64,000 bases of DNA from Corythucha ciliata (Eukaryota; Arthropoda; Insecta; Hemiptera; Tingidae), in NCBI GenBank assembly GCA_038030265.1, contig CM075942.1, positions 50,620,751 to 50,684,750 of the forward strand, read 5' to 3'. A program made the position numbers and the translations under genes. The notes under the pieces were generated by a model. The model was not told where the DNA came from. It saw nothing but the letters and a program-made list of their open reading frames with translations, and did no database searches. This document shows, one piece after another, positions 13,646 to 24,303 of this stretch. Position 1 is the stretch's first letter, and every line of letters starts with the position of its first letter.

Positions 13646-13930
13646 TCCCACCCAAGATAAGCCCATTTAGCACGGATCGCACGCTTCATTTGGGCGAGCG
13701 CGCTTCTTTGACATGTTCGGTGACCAAGGGTGACCCACCTTTGACCGTCACCTGGCTCAAAGACAGTCGACCGCTCGATCCCAAGCACCATCTAGCCGTG
13801 CAACAGGTCGACCAGTTCAATAGCATTCTATTGATTGAAAGTCTCTCGCCCGAGCACAATGGCAATTATTCATGCGTTGCTCGGAATCCGGCGGCGGAAG
13901 TTGTGCATACTCAGCGGCTTGTTGTCAACG
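13646..13930 (+). CDS. Dscam2: Dscam2 alternative Ig7 exon A
   Basis: Acceptor TGTTTACAG, donor CAACG|GTACTA, 285 bp (95 codons), phase 1 to phase 1. It encodes a whole Ig domain beginning VPPKISPFS, with Cys in LTCSVTKGDPP, Trp in VTWLKDSRPL and Cys in NYSCVARNPAAE. It is paralogous to the next exon and interchangeable in phase. Known Dscam2 genes choose one of two Ig7 exons, giving two isoforms that each bind only themselves. Mutually exclusive use here is inferred from structure; no transcript evidence is available. Confidence 0.93.
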
Positions 13931-14074
13931 GTACTAAAACGTCAAAGCGAAGAGTTCCTCCATATTTTTAGCCTCTTTTTAAACTTAGTTTTCTATTTCT
14001 GGCTCTTTTTTTTCTTCTCTTTCTTTCTATTCTTCTGATAAATAATTTCTTTTTGGTAAATTGTATTGGGTCAG

Positions 14075-14362
14075 TACCGCCGGTGATCGAGGGTTTCTCC
14101 TTCCCTGGTGGAGGGTTGCCCGAGGGAACCCGGACCCGGGTGGTCTGCGGCGTCTCAAGCGGTGACCCTCCCCTGTCGATCACCTGGCTCAAGGACGGAG
14201 CGGCAATACCGCACCATCTGCCCGTCAACATCTCCGTTCTCGACGTGTACACGAGTCTGTTGAGCATTGCCAGTCTCGAGGAGGATCATTCGGGCGAGTA
14301 CACTTGCGTCGCGTCCAATCCAGCCTCAGAGGCTAGGTACTCGTCGAAACTACAAGTCAAAG
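14075..14362 (+). CDS. Dscam2: Dscam2 alternative Ig7 exon B
   Basis: Acceptor TGGGTCAG, donor AAAG|GTAACG, 288 bp (96 codons), phase 1 to phase 1. It encodes VPPVIEGFSFPGGG, Cys in RVVCGVSSGDPP, Trp in ITWLKDGAAIP and Cys in EYTCVASNPASE. It is the second Ig7 choice, separated from exon A by only 144 bp. GC content is visibly higher than in the surrounding introns, as for exon A. Because both lengths are multiples of three, a transcript with both exons would stay in frame. Confidence 0.94.
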
Positions 14363-17300
14363 GTAACGAATAGAAAAAGCCTGCGACCCTTTCCTTTACC
14401 CACTCACACATACACTCAAGGACATCACCAATCCCAAGGATCAATCCTCACCTCAAGGCACAAAACCCATGTCCTCCCATCACAATCTCTTATGTACTGC
14501 TTTGGCACAACTGGAATGCATCCTGCCGGATATCAACCCTTCTGAGGTTTGTTCTTGAGGTAAAACTTTGCACTATTTTTTAAAAGCTTCTTAGAACTCT
14601 TTCTGCATGTTTTTTTACACCTCTTTTTCAAAAATTTTATAATACTCTTATCGAAAAAGGTTTTTTAATCATTTTTCCTTTTTTATTCATTTTATAATGC
14701 TTTTCTCCTTTCGAATCCTTCAACATTTTATAATAAATGGAATAAATGATCAAATAAATATGTAAAGAGGCATTGTTTAGGGTGAAAGGCCCTATTTTAA
14801 CGGCCAGATCAACGTAAAATAGAATAAGATATATTTTGAAACATCATCCAAGCCCGATTTTCAGCTCATATGATGCCACGGTGGCCCGATGGTATGGTCT
14901 TCCGGACTGGATTTCGACTCCCGCTCCACGATTTCTTTTTCACACATCTACAAAACATCGCCATTCTACTTGAACCGGTTCACAGAGTTTCGTCAAGCGT
15001 GCAACGCATGAAATCGATAGGACAAGATAAGAAGATCGATTCGGCGATTGATCAGCGTGGGCCCCTGGTCCTTTTCTTAGCAGGAGTTCACACTGGCGTC
15101 AGTGGACTGATAATAATGGGGGAGAGTTGGGAAGGACCCCCCCCCCCCCACGGTAGCTCGAATAGAAGAGCACCAACCACCAGGACATTTGCTCGTTCAA
15201 AACCTAATTTCTTGAATTCGGCTCCTTCAAACCCTAATTTCTCTCTTTAGAAACCCAAATTTTGAGGATTCGTCCCGTTCAGAATTGGGGTTTCGTGAAG
15301 CCCCAATTTCAGGCAGTTTTGGTGTTTTACAAACCAAATTCCGTTGTTTTGGCTCTTTTAAAGTCAAACTTCTTGGATTTTGCTCCTTCAAAGCCCAATT
15401 TAAGGATTTTTTTTATATTCCCTACCTAAATTTCGTGCATTTTGACTCTTTAAAAACGCATTTCGTCGCTCTCACTCTTTAAAACCTACCTGCGCGGATT
15501 TTTCTCCTTCAAATTCTAATTTCACTGGGATCCTGGGGCCTTCTTCCAGAAACGCTAAAGTTGTAATGCAGTCGTCTGAGCACAACTCTTGCACTGAAGA
15601 CGGGTCTGTCACGACGTAAAAAGTGTTGCCCTGCGTCCAAAACATAAGGAAATCCCGGGAAAACGATTGTATGGTGTGGAAACGGATAGTTTTACAATGC
15701 GGCCCAAAAAAATGTTCAGTAGGCACCGAAAATAGACCATTTGGAGCGATCTAGACCCCGTAGCGGCCCAATCAGACATTTTGCTTGAGATACGTAAATA
15801 AAAACGCTAAAACCGAATATCCAAGGAAGCACCAGCTTTCACGTTGTAATTCGGGGTAGGCTGACTCACAAAAGGTGTCATTTTGAGTGGTCTTGAAAGT
15901 GATTTCTTCGGCTACTAACCACGAACTTCCATCAGTAATCATTTACATCTATTTCAACTGCGCATGACCATTTCGCAGCGATACTGACAAATTCGCTCCT
16001 GAATCTTGATTGATATGGTAAAACTATCCCCAAATCTAAAGATTTTGAGTGTACAGGACGAGAATTTACTCCTAAAAATAGACGAATCGTTCACTGTCTG
16101 TACATTGGAAATTTAGCCTCTTGGAAGTGGTTGATAAGCCGTAAAACTTGAATTTTCGGCTTTTGAACTGCTCAACTTGGCCCAAGTGGTGAGTCACTGG
16201 ATTCCCTCCCCCTCACACGAAACAGTAAGATTCTGAGGAAGACATTTTCAGGTTTCTCTACCAACTTTGTCATTTATGAAGGCGGCTGGGGGGACCGCAA
16301 CCACTATGAAATTTGAATATTTAGCCAATCAACAACAATATAAATGGAATGCACTAAAAGAAAAGACGATTCTGTTAACAAAAATGAACGCAATGTACAG
16401 GCAGTTTTGGTGTTTTACAAACCAAATTTCGTTGTACCCTTAAAATATTTTTTTTTAAACAAATAGCCAGAGGTATGGACTATCCGAAATAGCCCAAAAT
16501 GGGCGAATATTGTTCATTTGAAGGGAACAATTGGGGCCATTGTCCCGGAAATGACCTTTCCGCCCTGAGAACTGGAAAATGCACCCCCCTCTCACACACA
16601 CACTTACGCGCGCGCGTTTTTTTTTTTTTTTTTTTTTTTCAGCCAAAATGTCGTGGTCCACTGACCATTTATGCACACTCCCCGGCAATATCTCACGATT
16701 GGGCAATATGTCAATATTCATTCATATTAACCAAAATACGCTCGGAGTAAGCAATTTAAGGTGCTGGGAGAGACCCAAAACATGTCCGCTCAGCAGTTTG
16801 ATCGGGAAACCTAGCATTTTAGCCACGACAATAGAATATTCCGGCCCAGTGACCGTCAGCTATCTATTGCCACACACCTGTGCTTGGATAGTGGGAACTA
16901 TCCAAACACTTTTGAGGCCTAACGTCTTCCAGAGGGTTCTGTAACGTGCTAGTGATGGTCAAAAAAGGGATTTGGAACTCAAAACTCATCGAACGACGTC
17001 AAAGTAACATTCTTGTGCAACCCGTACGTCTAATATCTCGTCGCATTATTTATTTATTTATTTTTTCTAAGGTTATTTTGTGGCTGCCTCTAATCACTTA
17101 GTTCACATTCATTCACCCCTCGCACTGAGAACATTCAATTTTGTGCTTTGCATCGTACACAATTTTAAGTGTTTTTTAAGCAATCAAATTGTTTTTATAA
17201 AACACGTAGATTTGTCCCGTTCCTGCACATTGGAATCGAACTGCATTGAATTTTTTACTGATTTTTACCACCAAAAAACAAATTATACGATTGTAAAATT

Positions 17301-18255
17301 TAAATTGGACGACAAACGCTATGATACAGCACGGGTACTTTATAGAATTCCTGTTCCCCTTAATATAATTACGTACAATGCCTCTAAAGTTGTAACTTTA
17401 TTTTTTGCTTCATGTCTCGCACAATGCACAATTTTTAAAAATAACAATTTTGTTTCGTTTATTGTTATCCGCTTAAGCTTCCACCGCAAGAAAAAAAAAC
17501 GCACTTCAGTGTCAATCGAATTATATTCCCTCAAACACGGAGCTTGAAGCCTTTCACAGTTTCTCCTTTCACTCCAAAATTCCAATAAATTGCCAGGAAA
17601 CGCTCTAAACCCTTTCACCAGCCAAATTGTTTTCTGTTTCAAATTTTTTATTCTTCTATTTAGAACACCAGCAGTGCATACTTTGCCACTCAAAATAGTG
17701 TTCCCATTAGTTCCAGGGATAGATTTTGAGTGTAACGTTTGCACATCCTGGTTTTTTTTTCTCATCGATATTTTTTAAATTAAAGTGATTCGGACCTTTA
17801 ATTCAGCCGAATCGCTTTAAATTGTCGTTATTTTGTCGTGTATTTCTCTTACTAAAGCGTACAACGTCTCTTACGTAAAACGTTTCAAAACTTTTTTTAT
17901 ATAAAACAATTCTTTAATACTCTCCAAATTTCTTCATTTAAATTTTAGTTAAAAAATAAAACAAATGAATTCAAGAGGGGCCTTCCTTAATATCCGGTTT
18001 TCTTTTTCCCTTGAATACAAAATACAAACTTAAAAAGTTAAAAGTAAAGAAGGTGGCGCGAAAAACTTTGACTCAATTAAACGAGAATTAGTGAATGTAG
18101 GAAGGGGGCTCCGAATGTGAATTCATTGGAAACGAAATCATAAAATTTCAATCTTTATTTAAAAACTTTGTTGATTCCCCGCGAATTTCCTTTTCCTATT
18201 TCATTCTATGTTATGTTTTTTATTCATCGGTATGTTTTTTTTTACTTCCCCTCAG
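14363..18255. other. 3.9-kb Dscam2 intron with R1 array
   Basis: Intron between the Ig7 pair and Ig8. Contents: a reverse R1 array at 15180-15530, a detached exact R1 fragment at 16398-16436, a CA/CG/T-rich low-complexity tract at 16590-16640, and AT-rich sequence from 17080 to 17800 with a long but low-complexity open frame. No exon was recognised. Confidence 0.6.
15180..15530 (-). repeat. R1 degenerate repeat array (reverse)
   Basis: One of the clearest R1 arrays. Units carry GGCTCCTTCAAACCCTAATT-like sequence about every 38-40 bp; sub-motifs are GGATTTTGCTCCTTCAAAGC and ACTCTTTAAAAACGCATTTC. A segment starting CAGGCAGTTTTGGTG at 15310 recurs almost exactly at 16398. Confidence 0.65.
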
Positions 18256-18375
18256 TGCCTCCGAGGTGGATAATAGAGCCGTCCGATACAAATGTTGAAA
18301 GAAGCCGGAACGTGATGATAAATTGTCAAGCTCAGGGCGTGCCTCAACCGACTGTAACATGGAAAAGAGCGGCAG
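18256..18375 (+). CDS. Dscam2: Dscam2 exon: Ig8, first half
   Basis: Acceptor CCCCTCAG, donor GCAG|GTATGT, 120 bp, phase 1 to phase 1. It encodes VPPRWIIEPSDTNVERS, Cys in MINCQAQGVPQP and Trp in VTWKRAA. PPRWIIEPSD is a classic Dscam string. Confidence 0.95.
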
Positions 18376-20029
18376 GTATGTTTTGAACGCCCCTTTTCAA
18401 AAATAGTTGGTCATGCCTGGGTATAAAACTTTTAAAACAAAAAAATTGTTAGTCAAAGCGAAGAGGATTATTTATGTATGTATAGAAGAAATAGCTAAGA
18501 GCAGCGTCCTTACTTTTCGTTATTGGAAGTGAAATTCATGAATAATTAAGGGGAATTGCAAAACATTATTTCCAAACGTTACTTTTATTTTAAAGCTTCC
18601 AATGTTTTAAAATAATAAAAAAAAGTATGCCCTACTTCTTTCATTTATACCAATTCGACACTTGGGTCAAGTTCACGTGCGTGAGCCTGAATTCACCCAG
18701 CGTAAAATTAGGCTACATCCCTCAAGACCTAGGAAGCTATGCAGCAGAAAGTCTAGCCCCTTCTATATGGATTGCTGGTCCAACATAATAAACTAATAAA
18801 GCAATTGCTTCGCGACCCTTTCCTGACTCCCGAGACAGCGGTACTCCAGCTAATTGTAAACGAGCCGTTCTGTGGGGAAAGTCGTGCCAAATTGGTTAAA
18901 AACGCCGGTATACTCTGTTTACGAATCTCCCGGGTCGTGGAAAGTCAAGATTTGTAGTTTCGTCCAATTTGAAATTATATTCACTTTTGATGAACTTGCC
19001 TAAGGCTAGCACTGAGTTGTGTCGGGAGGGGGGGAGTAGCCTTGAATTTCAAAGTGTGAAAATGCCATGGAATAATTAGCCACTAAATTCATTGTGGGGG
19101 TTAAACAGCCACTTCATTGCAAGTTTAAGAGGATAATCAGCAACAAAATTGCGAGTTTCGTGAGGGAGTTTCACGAGTTTCGCGATTCAGGGCTAAAAAT
19201 TCGCTAAATACACTATTTTGAGTGTCGGAGTATAAACGTTCAATAAATCCCAAGTTTGGTGGATGAAGAGACGCGATATTCCAAGGCGGCAAATAGCCGC
19301 ACCAGTAATGTTTTAGAGCTTGATTTCTTCTTTTGTCATCTTCTATTCAAGAGTAATTTTATCAATGTCAGCTTATTTTGTAGCAGACGGACGTGATTCA
19401 TAGTACCGACATTGTGTGGCGTCCACCGAAATCCCCTGAAAATTACTCCTAAAATGGGCAAAAATGAGTCTTTGTTGTTTCACTCATGCCATTGCTGTCG
19501 GATCGACGTCCATGTTTCGCCTTAAAGCCAAATCCTTTATTTTTTTTTTTAAACGCCGTATACGTGTATTTTCGTCTAACATTCAGCTCAGAAGATTCAT
19601 TTCTCCAACTCGGAGGCTTTAGTGAGGGCCAAGGGCCATCAGGAACTGCGAAATGTTCTATTTTGGGCCTCCATGTACGAGTCTCATGAATGGCTCTTAA
19701 CTCATCCAAATGACCAGTCACTCCTTAAGCCGTAAAGTGATCCACCAGCGATGTTTGTGGCTCGTGAAGCGGTCAAAAGCCGAAGAATCATTTGTCTATA
19801 GCCGTTAATTCAACCTATAAAACAAATGAGTTGTCTAAACAAATGAGTTGGCCGCTTTGGCACGCTTTCAGGGGCCTCGCGAATTCGGGCTCGAGCAATC
19901 AACTGCCCCGGAGCCCAGCCAAGAGGCGCAGCTCACGACCTCGGTAGGTTGCTCGATACAGGGCAGGATCTTGGGGAGGGACTACCGCGGGGCTATAGCC
20001 CTGGGCGGCAAATTTCGAGGGGCGGCAAA

Positions 20030-20460
20030 ATTTTAGAATTATTTTAATAAGACAAATGACCGCTTTTTCTCAATTTTAGCAGCGAACTAGAGCTTCTCCT
20101 TATTTTTAGCCGTGATTTAGCAGTTAGCGAGTTTTTATGTCAGTTTTAGCGGATAGCTGACGGTTGTTTTTTTTCACCCATTTTTGCCGCGAATGAGCGA
20201 TGTTTCCAACTTTTAAATATGAATTAGCGCTTTTCTCAACTTTAGTTGCGTATTTCTCGGAACTACATACTAGCGTTTTTTCTCAATTTTGGCCAGGATG
20301 TTGGATCAGAAACCACGAATTGTCGCATTTTCTCAATTTCAACCACGAATGAGCACCTTTTCTCAATTTTAGCCGGGAATATTAGAGTTTTTCAAAACGT
20401 TGAGCCTACAGAACAGCGAAAAATGAGCGTGGCTTCTCAATTTCAGACGTAGACTCACCC
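20030..20460 (+). repeat. R2 degenerate repeat array
   Basis: Units of about 30-36 bp built from TTTTTCTCAATTTTAGC and CGAATTAGCG-like pieces, with occasional modules such as TTGGATCAGAAACCACG. Same family as the arrays at 25.3, 46.3, 53.9 and 60.1 kb. Intronic in Dscam2. Confidence 0.65.
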
Positions 20461-20753
20461 ATAAGCTTGCTCAAAGAAAATAACTGCGCACATGAGGCCT
20501 CGATAGGCCATTGCCTAGAGGAAGTTAAATTGGGGCAGGACGCCGCTGCCTTGTTCAAACATCAACATGGTTCCCTCGAACTTGCTAAGTTGAGCCGGAG
20601 ATCGTATAGTACAGTGGCAATTTTCATAATTGTCTGCTGGTGGGTTCAAACCCCAGACCCATTCGCGTTCATCACGAAAAGCCAAAATTTCATCTTTCGG
20701 GCGTGGCCGTCAACTCGAGTTTTTTCCGCCAGGTTGAAGAAACATATGGGATT

Positions 20754-20885
20754 TTCCATTTGCATAAAAAGTTCAGCTCTGGAGGCAAGCATTTCCACCC
20801 GTCTTTTCCGTTACCATATGATATAATTCAGAGAAGACGGGTGGAAATGCTGGGCTCCAGAGCTGAATTTTATGCAAATAGAAAT
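20754..20885. repeat. 132-bp near-perfect hairpin
   Basis: The left arm (20754-20808, with CAGCTCTGGAGGCAAGCATT) is the reverse complement of the right arm (20832-20885, with AATGCTGGGCTCCAGAGCTG) with few mismatches. The loop is about 23 bases. It could be a small fold-back transposon remnant or an RNA hairpin source. Confidence 0.7.
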
Positions 20886-21099
20886 TCAAACTCAACAAGT
20901 CTTGATCTGGGGGGGGGGGGGTAGCCAAGGGGCAGCAAAAACAAATTAGCCGCTCGATAGTCGAAAATATCTGTCAAAACCAAGGACAACTCTCGTTTTC
21001 GGTCAATTTGAGAGGCGTGGACCGTGTTGGCTGCATTATTTGACAATTCAGCACTGCCCTAAGGCTCAAAAAGAAAAAAAAATCCCTTGAATTGTAATT

Positions 21100-21130
<31 letters not shown>

Positions 21131-21682
21131 ATTGGAGGAAACTGCGTATTTTCGGGATTCTTTACATGAGTAATCACAACGGATTTTCGATATTCAATCT
21201 CAAGGATTTTCTCTTTGATTCCGGGTTTTTTTGCTGATTGGTCACGTTTTCTGGCGCACCACAAGTTTCGCCCGCTCTGAAGTCCAAGAAAGAGCCAATG
21301 GCATCGTTAAACTCGGTCAAAAGCAAAACGGTTATTTTTTTGTTTAAGGTGCGCGAGCGCTCCCTTCCCACCTCGAATCGAAATAAATTGACAAAAAAAA
21401 CCACATGAAATCGTCGATTAGGCAGAATTTCTATCAAAAGAGCCGTTAAAACATTAAAGAGGCTCTCCCGTTGATTCCGGCGTTTTTTACCGCTTTTCAC
21501 AAGAATTTTCTCGTAAAATTTGGCCTCGGAATCGACTCCTCACTGAGTCCAAAGGAGAGCCTTATTGATGGACGTGAACCTGGATAGGACTGCTCTAGTG
21601 CCCAGAAAATCGACGCTCCTCTCTTTTCAGAGCCGAATACTAGCATTCGCGTGAATTACAAAAATCCAAACAACTTTTTCAG

Positions 21683-21856
21683 GTGCTAAATCTGGTGACT
21701 ATGAAGAAGTCACTGACAGAATGCACACCCGAGTCTTCCCCAACGGCTCACTCTCACTCCAAAACGTCAAAGAGGACCGCGAAGGATTTTACCTCTGCCA
21801 GGCTCAAAATGGAATCGGCAACGGCATCGGAAAAGTGATTCAACTAAAAGTCAACT
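21683..21856 (+). CDS. Dscam2: Dscam2 exon: Ig8, second half
   Basis: Acceptor CTTTTTCAG, donor AACT|GTAAGC, 174 bp, phase 1 to phase 1. It encodes GAKSGDYEEVTDRMHTR, NGSLSLQNVKEDREGFYL and Cys in LCQAQNGIGNGIGK. The EDREGFYLCQA.NGIG motif is a strong Dscam marker. Confidence 0.95.
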
Positions 21857-22468
21857 GTAAGCTGTAAGCTGTTATAAAATTTAAATGTTAATTTTATTAT
21901 TTTTTTCAAAAATCAATAAAATACTAAAAGTCAGGGGTGAGGGGGGTCGCTTTGTTTCGCCGGAGGTGCTATTGATGACAATAATTTTCATACTTCAAAG
22001 AAGGCAATCTAAAGGGACTGCAAAGTATTTTTTCATTAAAATTTTCATCTACCAAGAGGCAAGGAGTTCCATTATTATAATTTCTCTAATAACAGTTCAG
22101 TTTTCATTACTTTTCTCGGTGCCTTTGTTCTAAACGGCGCTAAAGCCCGTCCGTTCTACCTCGTTTCGTAATTATTTATGCTTAGCGTTCGGTCTTTATT
22201 TATTTAAAAAAGCGTATAAGGTAGAGCATGCTTTCAGTACTACTATAGTACCTATATAATCACTTTCGAGTTGTACAAATATCCGCATTGGGCTATGTGG
22301 GGGGGGGGGATAGGCAGTGGGCACACGACCAGTAGTGTCCCAGCACGGTCCAACCCCGTGTTAAGTGAAGCAACAACTATTCACTTTGGGACAGCTTGAA
22401 ACCTCTTCCCCTCATGTCTAATCTGAAAAAAATACTAAACTGACGTGCTTGTATATTCTAATTTCAAG
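21857..22468. other. Dscam2 intron
   Basis: 612-bp AT-rich intron between Ig8 and Ig9 with a G9 run near 22302. Nothing else recognised. Confidence 0.6.
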
Positions 22469-22619
22469 CTTCGCCATACTTTTCTGGCCCTTCGCGACCC
22501 GTCAACACTAAAAAAGGTGACTCTGCTGTACTCACCTGCCGTATTCACGGAGACACGCCAATTAGTGTCCGTTGGTTGAAACAAGGGAAGATCGTACTGA
22601 CGCCGACGTCGAATTACAG
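22469..22619 (+). CDS. Dscam2: Dscam2 exon: Ig9, first half
   Basis: Acceptor AATTTCAAG (a weaker AAG acceptor, but it fits the phase), donor ACAG|GTTGGG, 151 bp, phase 1 to phase 2. It encodes SPYFSGPSRPVNTKKG, Cys in VLTCRIHGDTP and Trp in SVRWLKQGKIVL. The preceding T plus CT gives the conserved Ser of the SSPYF motif. Confidence 0.92.
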
Positions 22620-22679
22620 GTTGGGCCATAGCGTTTTTAATTTCGAAAATTCCTATAGGTATTCCTTTCGTTTTTGCAG

Positions 22680-22831
22680 GGTTAATATGAAGCAAGACGT
22701 CTCTGCGGATGGAGCTGTTGAAGCTGAACTGCACATAAATAACGTTGATTCGAGCGACAGTGGCGCTTACTTTTGTCAGGCGACGAATCTTTACGGAAGA
22801 GATCAACAATTAGTACAATTGTCGGTTCAAG
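22680..22831 (+). CDS. Dscam2: Dscam2 exon: Ig9, second half
   Basis: Acceptor TTTTTGCAG, donor CAAG|GTAACA, 152 bp, phase 2 to phase 1. It encodes VNMKQDVSADGAVEAEL, SDSGAYFCQATNLYGRDQQ and LVQLSVQ. NLYGRDQQLVQL is diagnostic of the Ig9/FN3 boundary in Dscam. The preceding intron is 60 bp. Confidence 0.95.
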
Positions 22832-22884
22832 GTAACAATATTTTCGTGGTAATATTCAGTGATTCATGAAGGTGTGCTGTACAG

Positions 22885-23016
22885 AACCTCCTGAAAAGCC
22901 CTCCGAACTTAAAGCTGTGATGATAGGTAGTCGTTCTGTGAATTTACAATGGGCACATCAAACAGGCGATCCTACTGACGTTTCAAAATACATCGTTCAA
23001 TATAAAGAAGCCGCTG
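22885..23016 (+). CDS. Dscam2: Dscam2 exon: FN3-1, first half
   Basis: Acceptor TGTACAG, donor GCTG|GTAATT, 132 bp, phase 1 to phase 1. It encodes EPPEKPSELKAVMIG, NLQWAHQTGDPTDVSK and YIVQYKEAA, the A to C' strands of the first fibronectin type III domain. Confidence 0.93.
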
Positions 23017-23088
23017 GTAATTTATTCGGTGAAAAAACGCGATTTTTCGTTCGAATATGTAGAGTTTTTTGTTGTTTTTTTTGTATAG

Positions 23089-23383
23089 GGTCGAACTGGC
23101 TACAACGCGAGCTCAGCGGTCAACTTCGGGGCGCTCTCGTAGAAGACTTGAAGCCAGCGACTAAATACGTCATGCGAGTTGCGGCCGAGGGCCCCGCTGG
23201 CCGATCGTCACCGTCCACCGATTTGTACGTAACGACCGAACCACAGCGCCCTGCTGGCCCACCATTGAATTTGAACGTTCGACCCGTTTCCTCGTCGAAA
23301 CTACTCGTCACTTGGCAACCACCGGTGCCAGATTTACGTCACGGTGACATTCAGGGCTATAATGTCGGCTTCAAAGAGATCAA
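23089..23383 (+). CDS. Dscam2: Dscam2 exon: end of FN3-1, start of FN3-2
   Basis: Acceptor TTGTATAG, donor ATCAA|GTAAAG, 295 bp, phase 1 to phase 2. It encodes LKPATKYVMRVAAEGPAG (FN3-1 FG region), EPQRPAGPPLNLNVRPV and LLVTWQPPVPDLRHGDIQGY (FN3-2). A TAA directly after the exon confirms that the donor must be used here. Confidence 0.94.
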
Positions 23384-23445
23384 GTAAAGCTTCCCCCCCC
23401 CCACTTCTCTAGTTTATTCCTGAGCCTCAACCTCTTCTGTTTCAG

Positions 23446-23624
23446 CCTGTTGAACGGGAGTTATAATATGACGTCCGTCAGTGGTGACGGAGAGGACGGC
23501 GGAGCTGAGCTCCTGCTGGACGGGCTCCAAAAATATTCACGTTATACAATCGTTGTACAGGCCTATAACCAAGTTGGAAATGGCCCCCTGTCGGAACCTG
23601 TTTCAGGCCAGACGTTGGAAGACG
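23446..23624 (+). CDS. Dscam2: Dscam2 exon: FN3-2, second half
   Basis: Acceptor TGTTTCAG, donor GACG|GTAAAC, 179 bp, phase 2 to phase 1. It encodes LLNGSYNMTSVSGDGED, LLLDGLQKYSRYTIVVQAY and NQVGNGPLSEPVSGQTLED. LxxYTxxVxAxNxxGxGPxS is the FN3 consensus. Confidence 0.94.
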
Positions 23625-23693
23625 GTAAACAGCTTTAAAAGGTGCTCAATGAATAGGACGCTTCAACTAATTATTTTACGTCGATTTGAATAG

Positions 23694-23834
23694 TTCCATC
23701 AGCTCCTCCAGAGTCTGTCCACTGCAACGCGCTAAGTTCACAATCTCTGCAAATATCTTGGCAACCTCCTCCGTCTCTTCATAGTAACGGAATCATCCAA
23801 GGCTATAAAATTCAGTATGACACCCAAAATCCAG
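23694..23834 (+). CDS. Dscam2: Dscam2 exon: FN3-3, first half
   Basis: Acceptor TTGAATAG, donor CCAG|GTAACG, 141 bp, phase 1 to phase 1. It encodes VPSAPPESVHCNALSS, LQISWQPPPSLHSNGIIQGY and KIQYDTQNP. The exon frame is not the frame that runs open through the following intron. Confidence 0.92.
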
Positions 23835-23895
23835 GTAACGTTGACCGCCACCCTTCCAGGATCCCAGAACTATCCAGAATCACTAATTTGTACAG

Positions 23896-24054
23896 AAATT
23901 GACACGGGTGTCGAAATGAGGAAGACTTCTTCGTTGTCTATGATTATTTCTGGTCTTCAAAGATACACCAACTATACTGTGCAAGTTCTGGCGTTTACTC
24001 GAATTGGCGAAGGGCCATATTGTAAAATGGTGTACTGCCATACTGATGAAGACG
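23896..24054 (+). CDS. Dscam2: Dscam2 exon: FN3-3, second half
   Basis: Acceptor TTTGTACAG, donor GACG|GTATGT, 159 bp, phase 1 to phase 1, after a 61-bp intron. It encodes VEMRKTSSLSMIISGLQ, RYTNYTVQVLAFTRIGEGP and VYCHTDED. The KTSSL and YTNYxxQVLAFTRxGxG strings are conserved in Dscam FN3-3. Confidence 0.93.
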
Positions 24055-24121
24055 GTATGTTATTCGTTTTTTGATGAATGAAATTACGTTAACCCCTCGT
24101 GATTTTTATATGTTGATACAG

Positions 24122-24239
24122 CACCCGGACCACCCGCGGATATCAAAGTGATTGTAAGCAGCTCACAGTCACTGCTTGTAACTTGGCTTCCTCCGCCTCA
24201 ACCTAATGGAATTTTAACGAAATACACGCTGTACACGAG
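24122..24239 (+). CDS. Dscam2: Dscam2 exon: FN3-4, first half
   Basis: Acceptor TTGATACAG, donor ACGAG|GTAATT, 118 bp, phase 1 to phase 2. It encodes APGPPADIKVIVSSSQ, LLVTWLPPPQPNG and ILTKYTLYTR. GPPADIKxxxSSxxxLxVxWxPPxxPNGxLxxY is the Dscam FN3-4 pattern. Confidence 0.93.
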
Positions 24240-24303
24240 GTAATTAATACAAAAGAAAATCATTGCGTTCCCCAGTTCGGTAATAATAGTTGCACGTCTT
24301 CAG

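Larger units (their letters stand above)
18376..21682. other. 3.3-kb Dscam2 intron with R2 array and hairpin
   Basis: Intron splitting Ig8. It holds an R2 array at about 20030-20460, a 132-bp hairpin at 20754-20885, a G12 run at 20910 and a poly-A tract at 21100-21125. No coding exon is visible. Confidence 0.6.

Noticed and set aside
14881..14930. tRNA-like A-box and B-box (TGGCCCGATGGTATGG and GGATTTCGACTCCC)
   Set aside because: The two boxes are about 27 bases apart, too close for a tRNA, and no acceptor stem or cloverleaf can be formed. At best a decayed SINE head; no copies seen elsewhere in the window.
17080..17547. 155-codon open frame on the + strand
   Set aside because: AT-rich low-complexity sequence in a Dscam2 intron with no domain resemblance; rich in F, I, N and K as expected from composition.
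20630..20660. Possible tRNA B-box (GGGTTCAAACCCCAG)
   Set aside because: No A-box or acceptor stem at the right distance; a chance match inside intron sequence.
23817..24074. 85-codon open frame running through a Dscam2 intron
   Set aside because: It crosses the 61-bp intron out of frame with the upstream exon. The spliced reading gives the conserved FN3-3 sequence.
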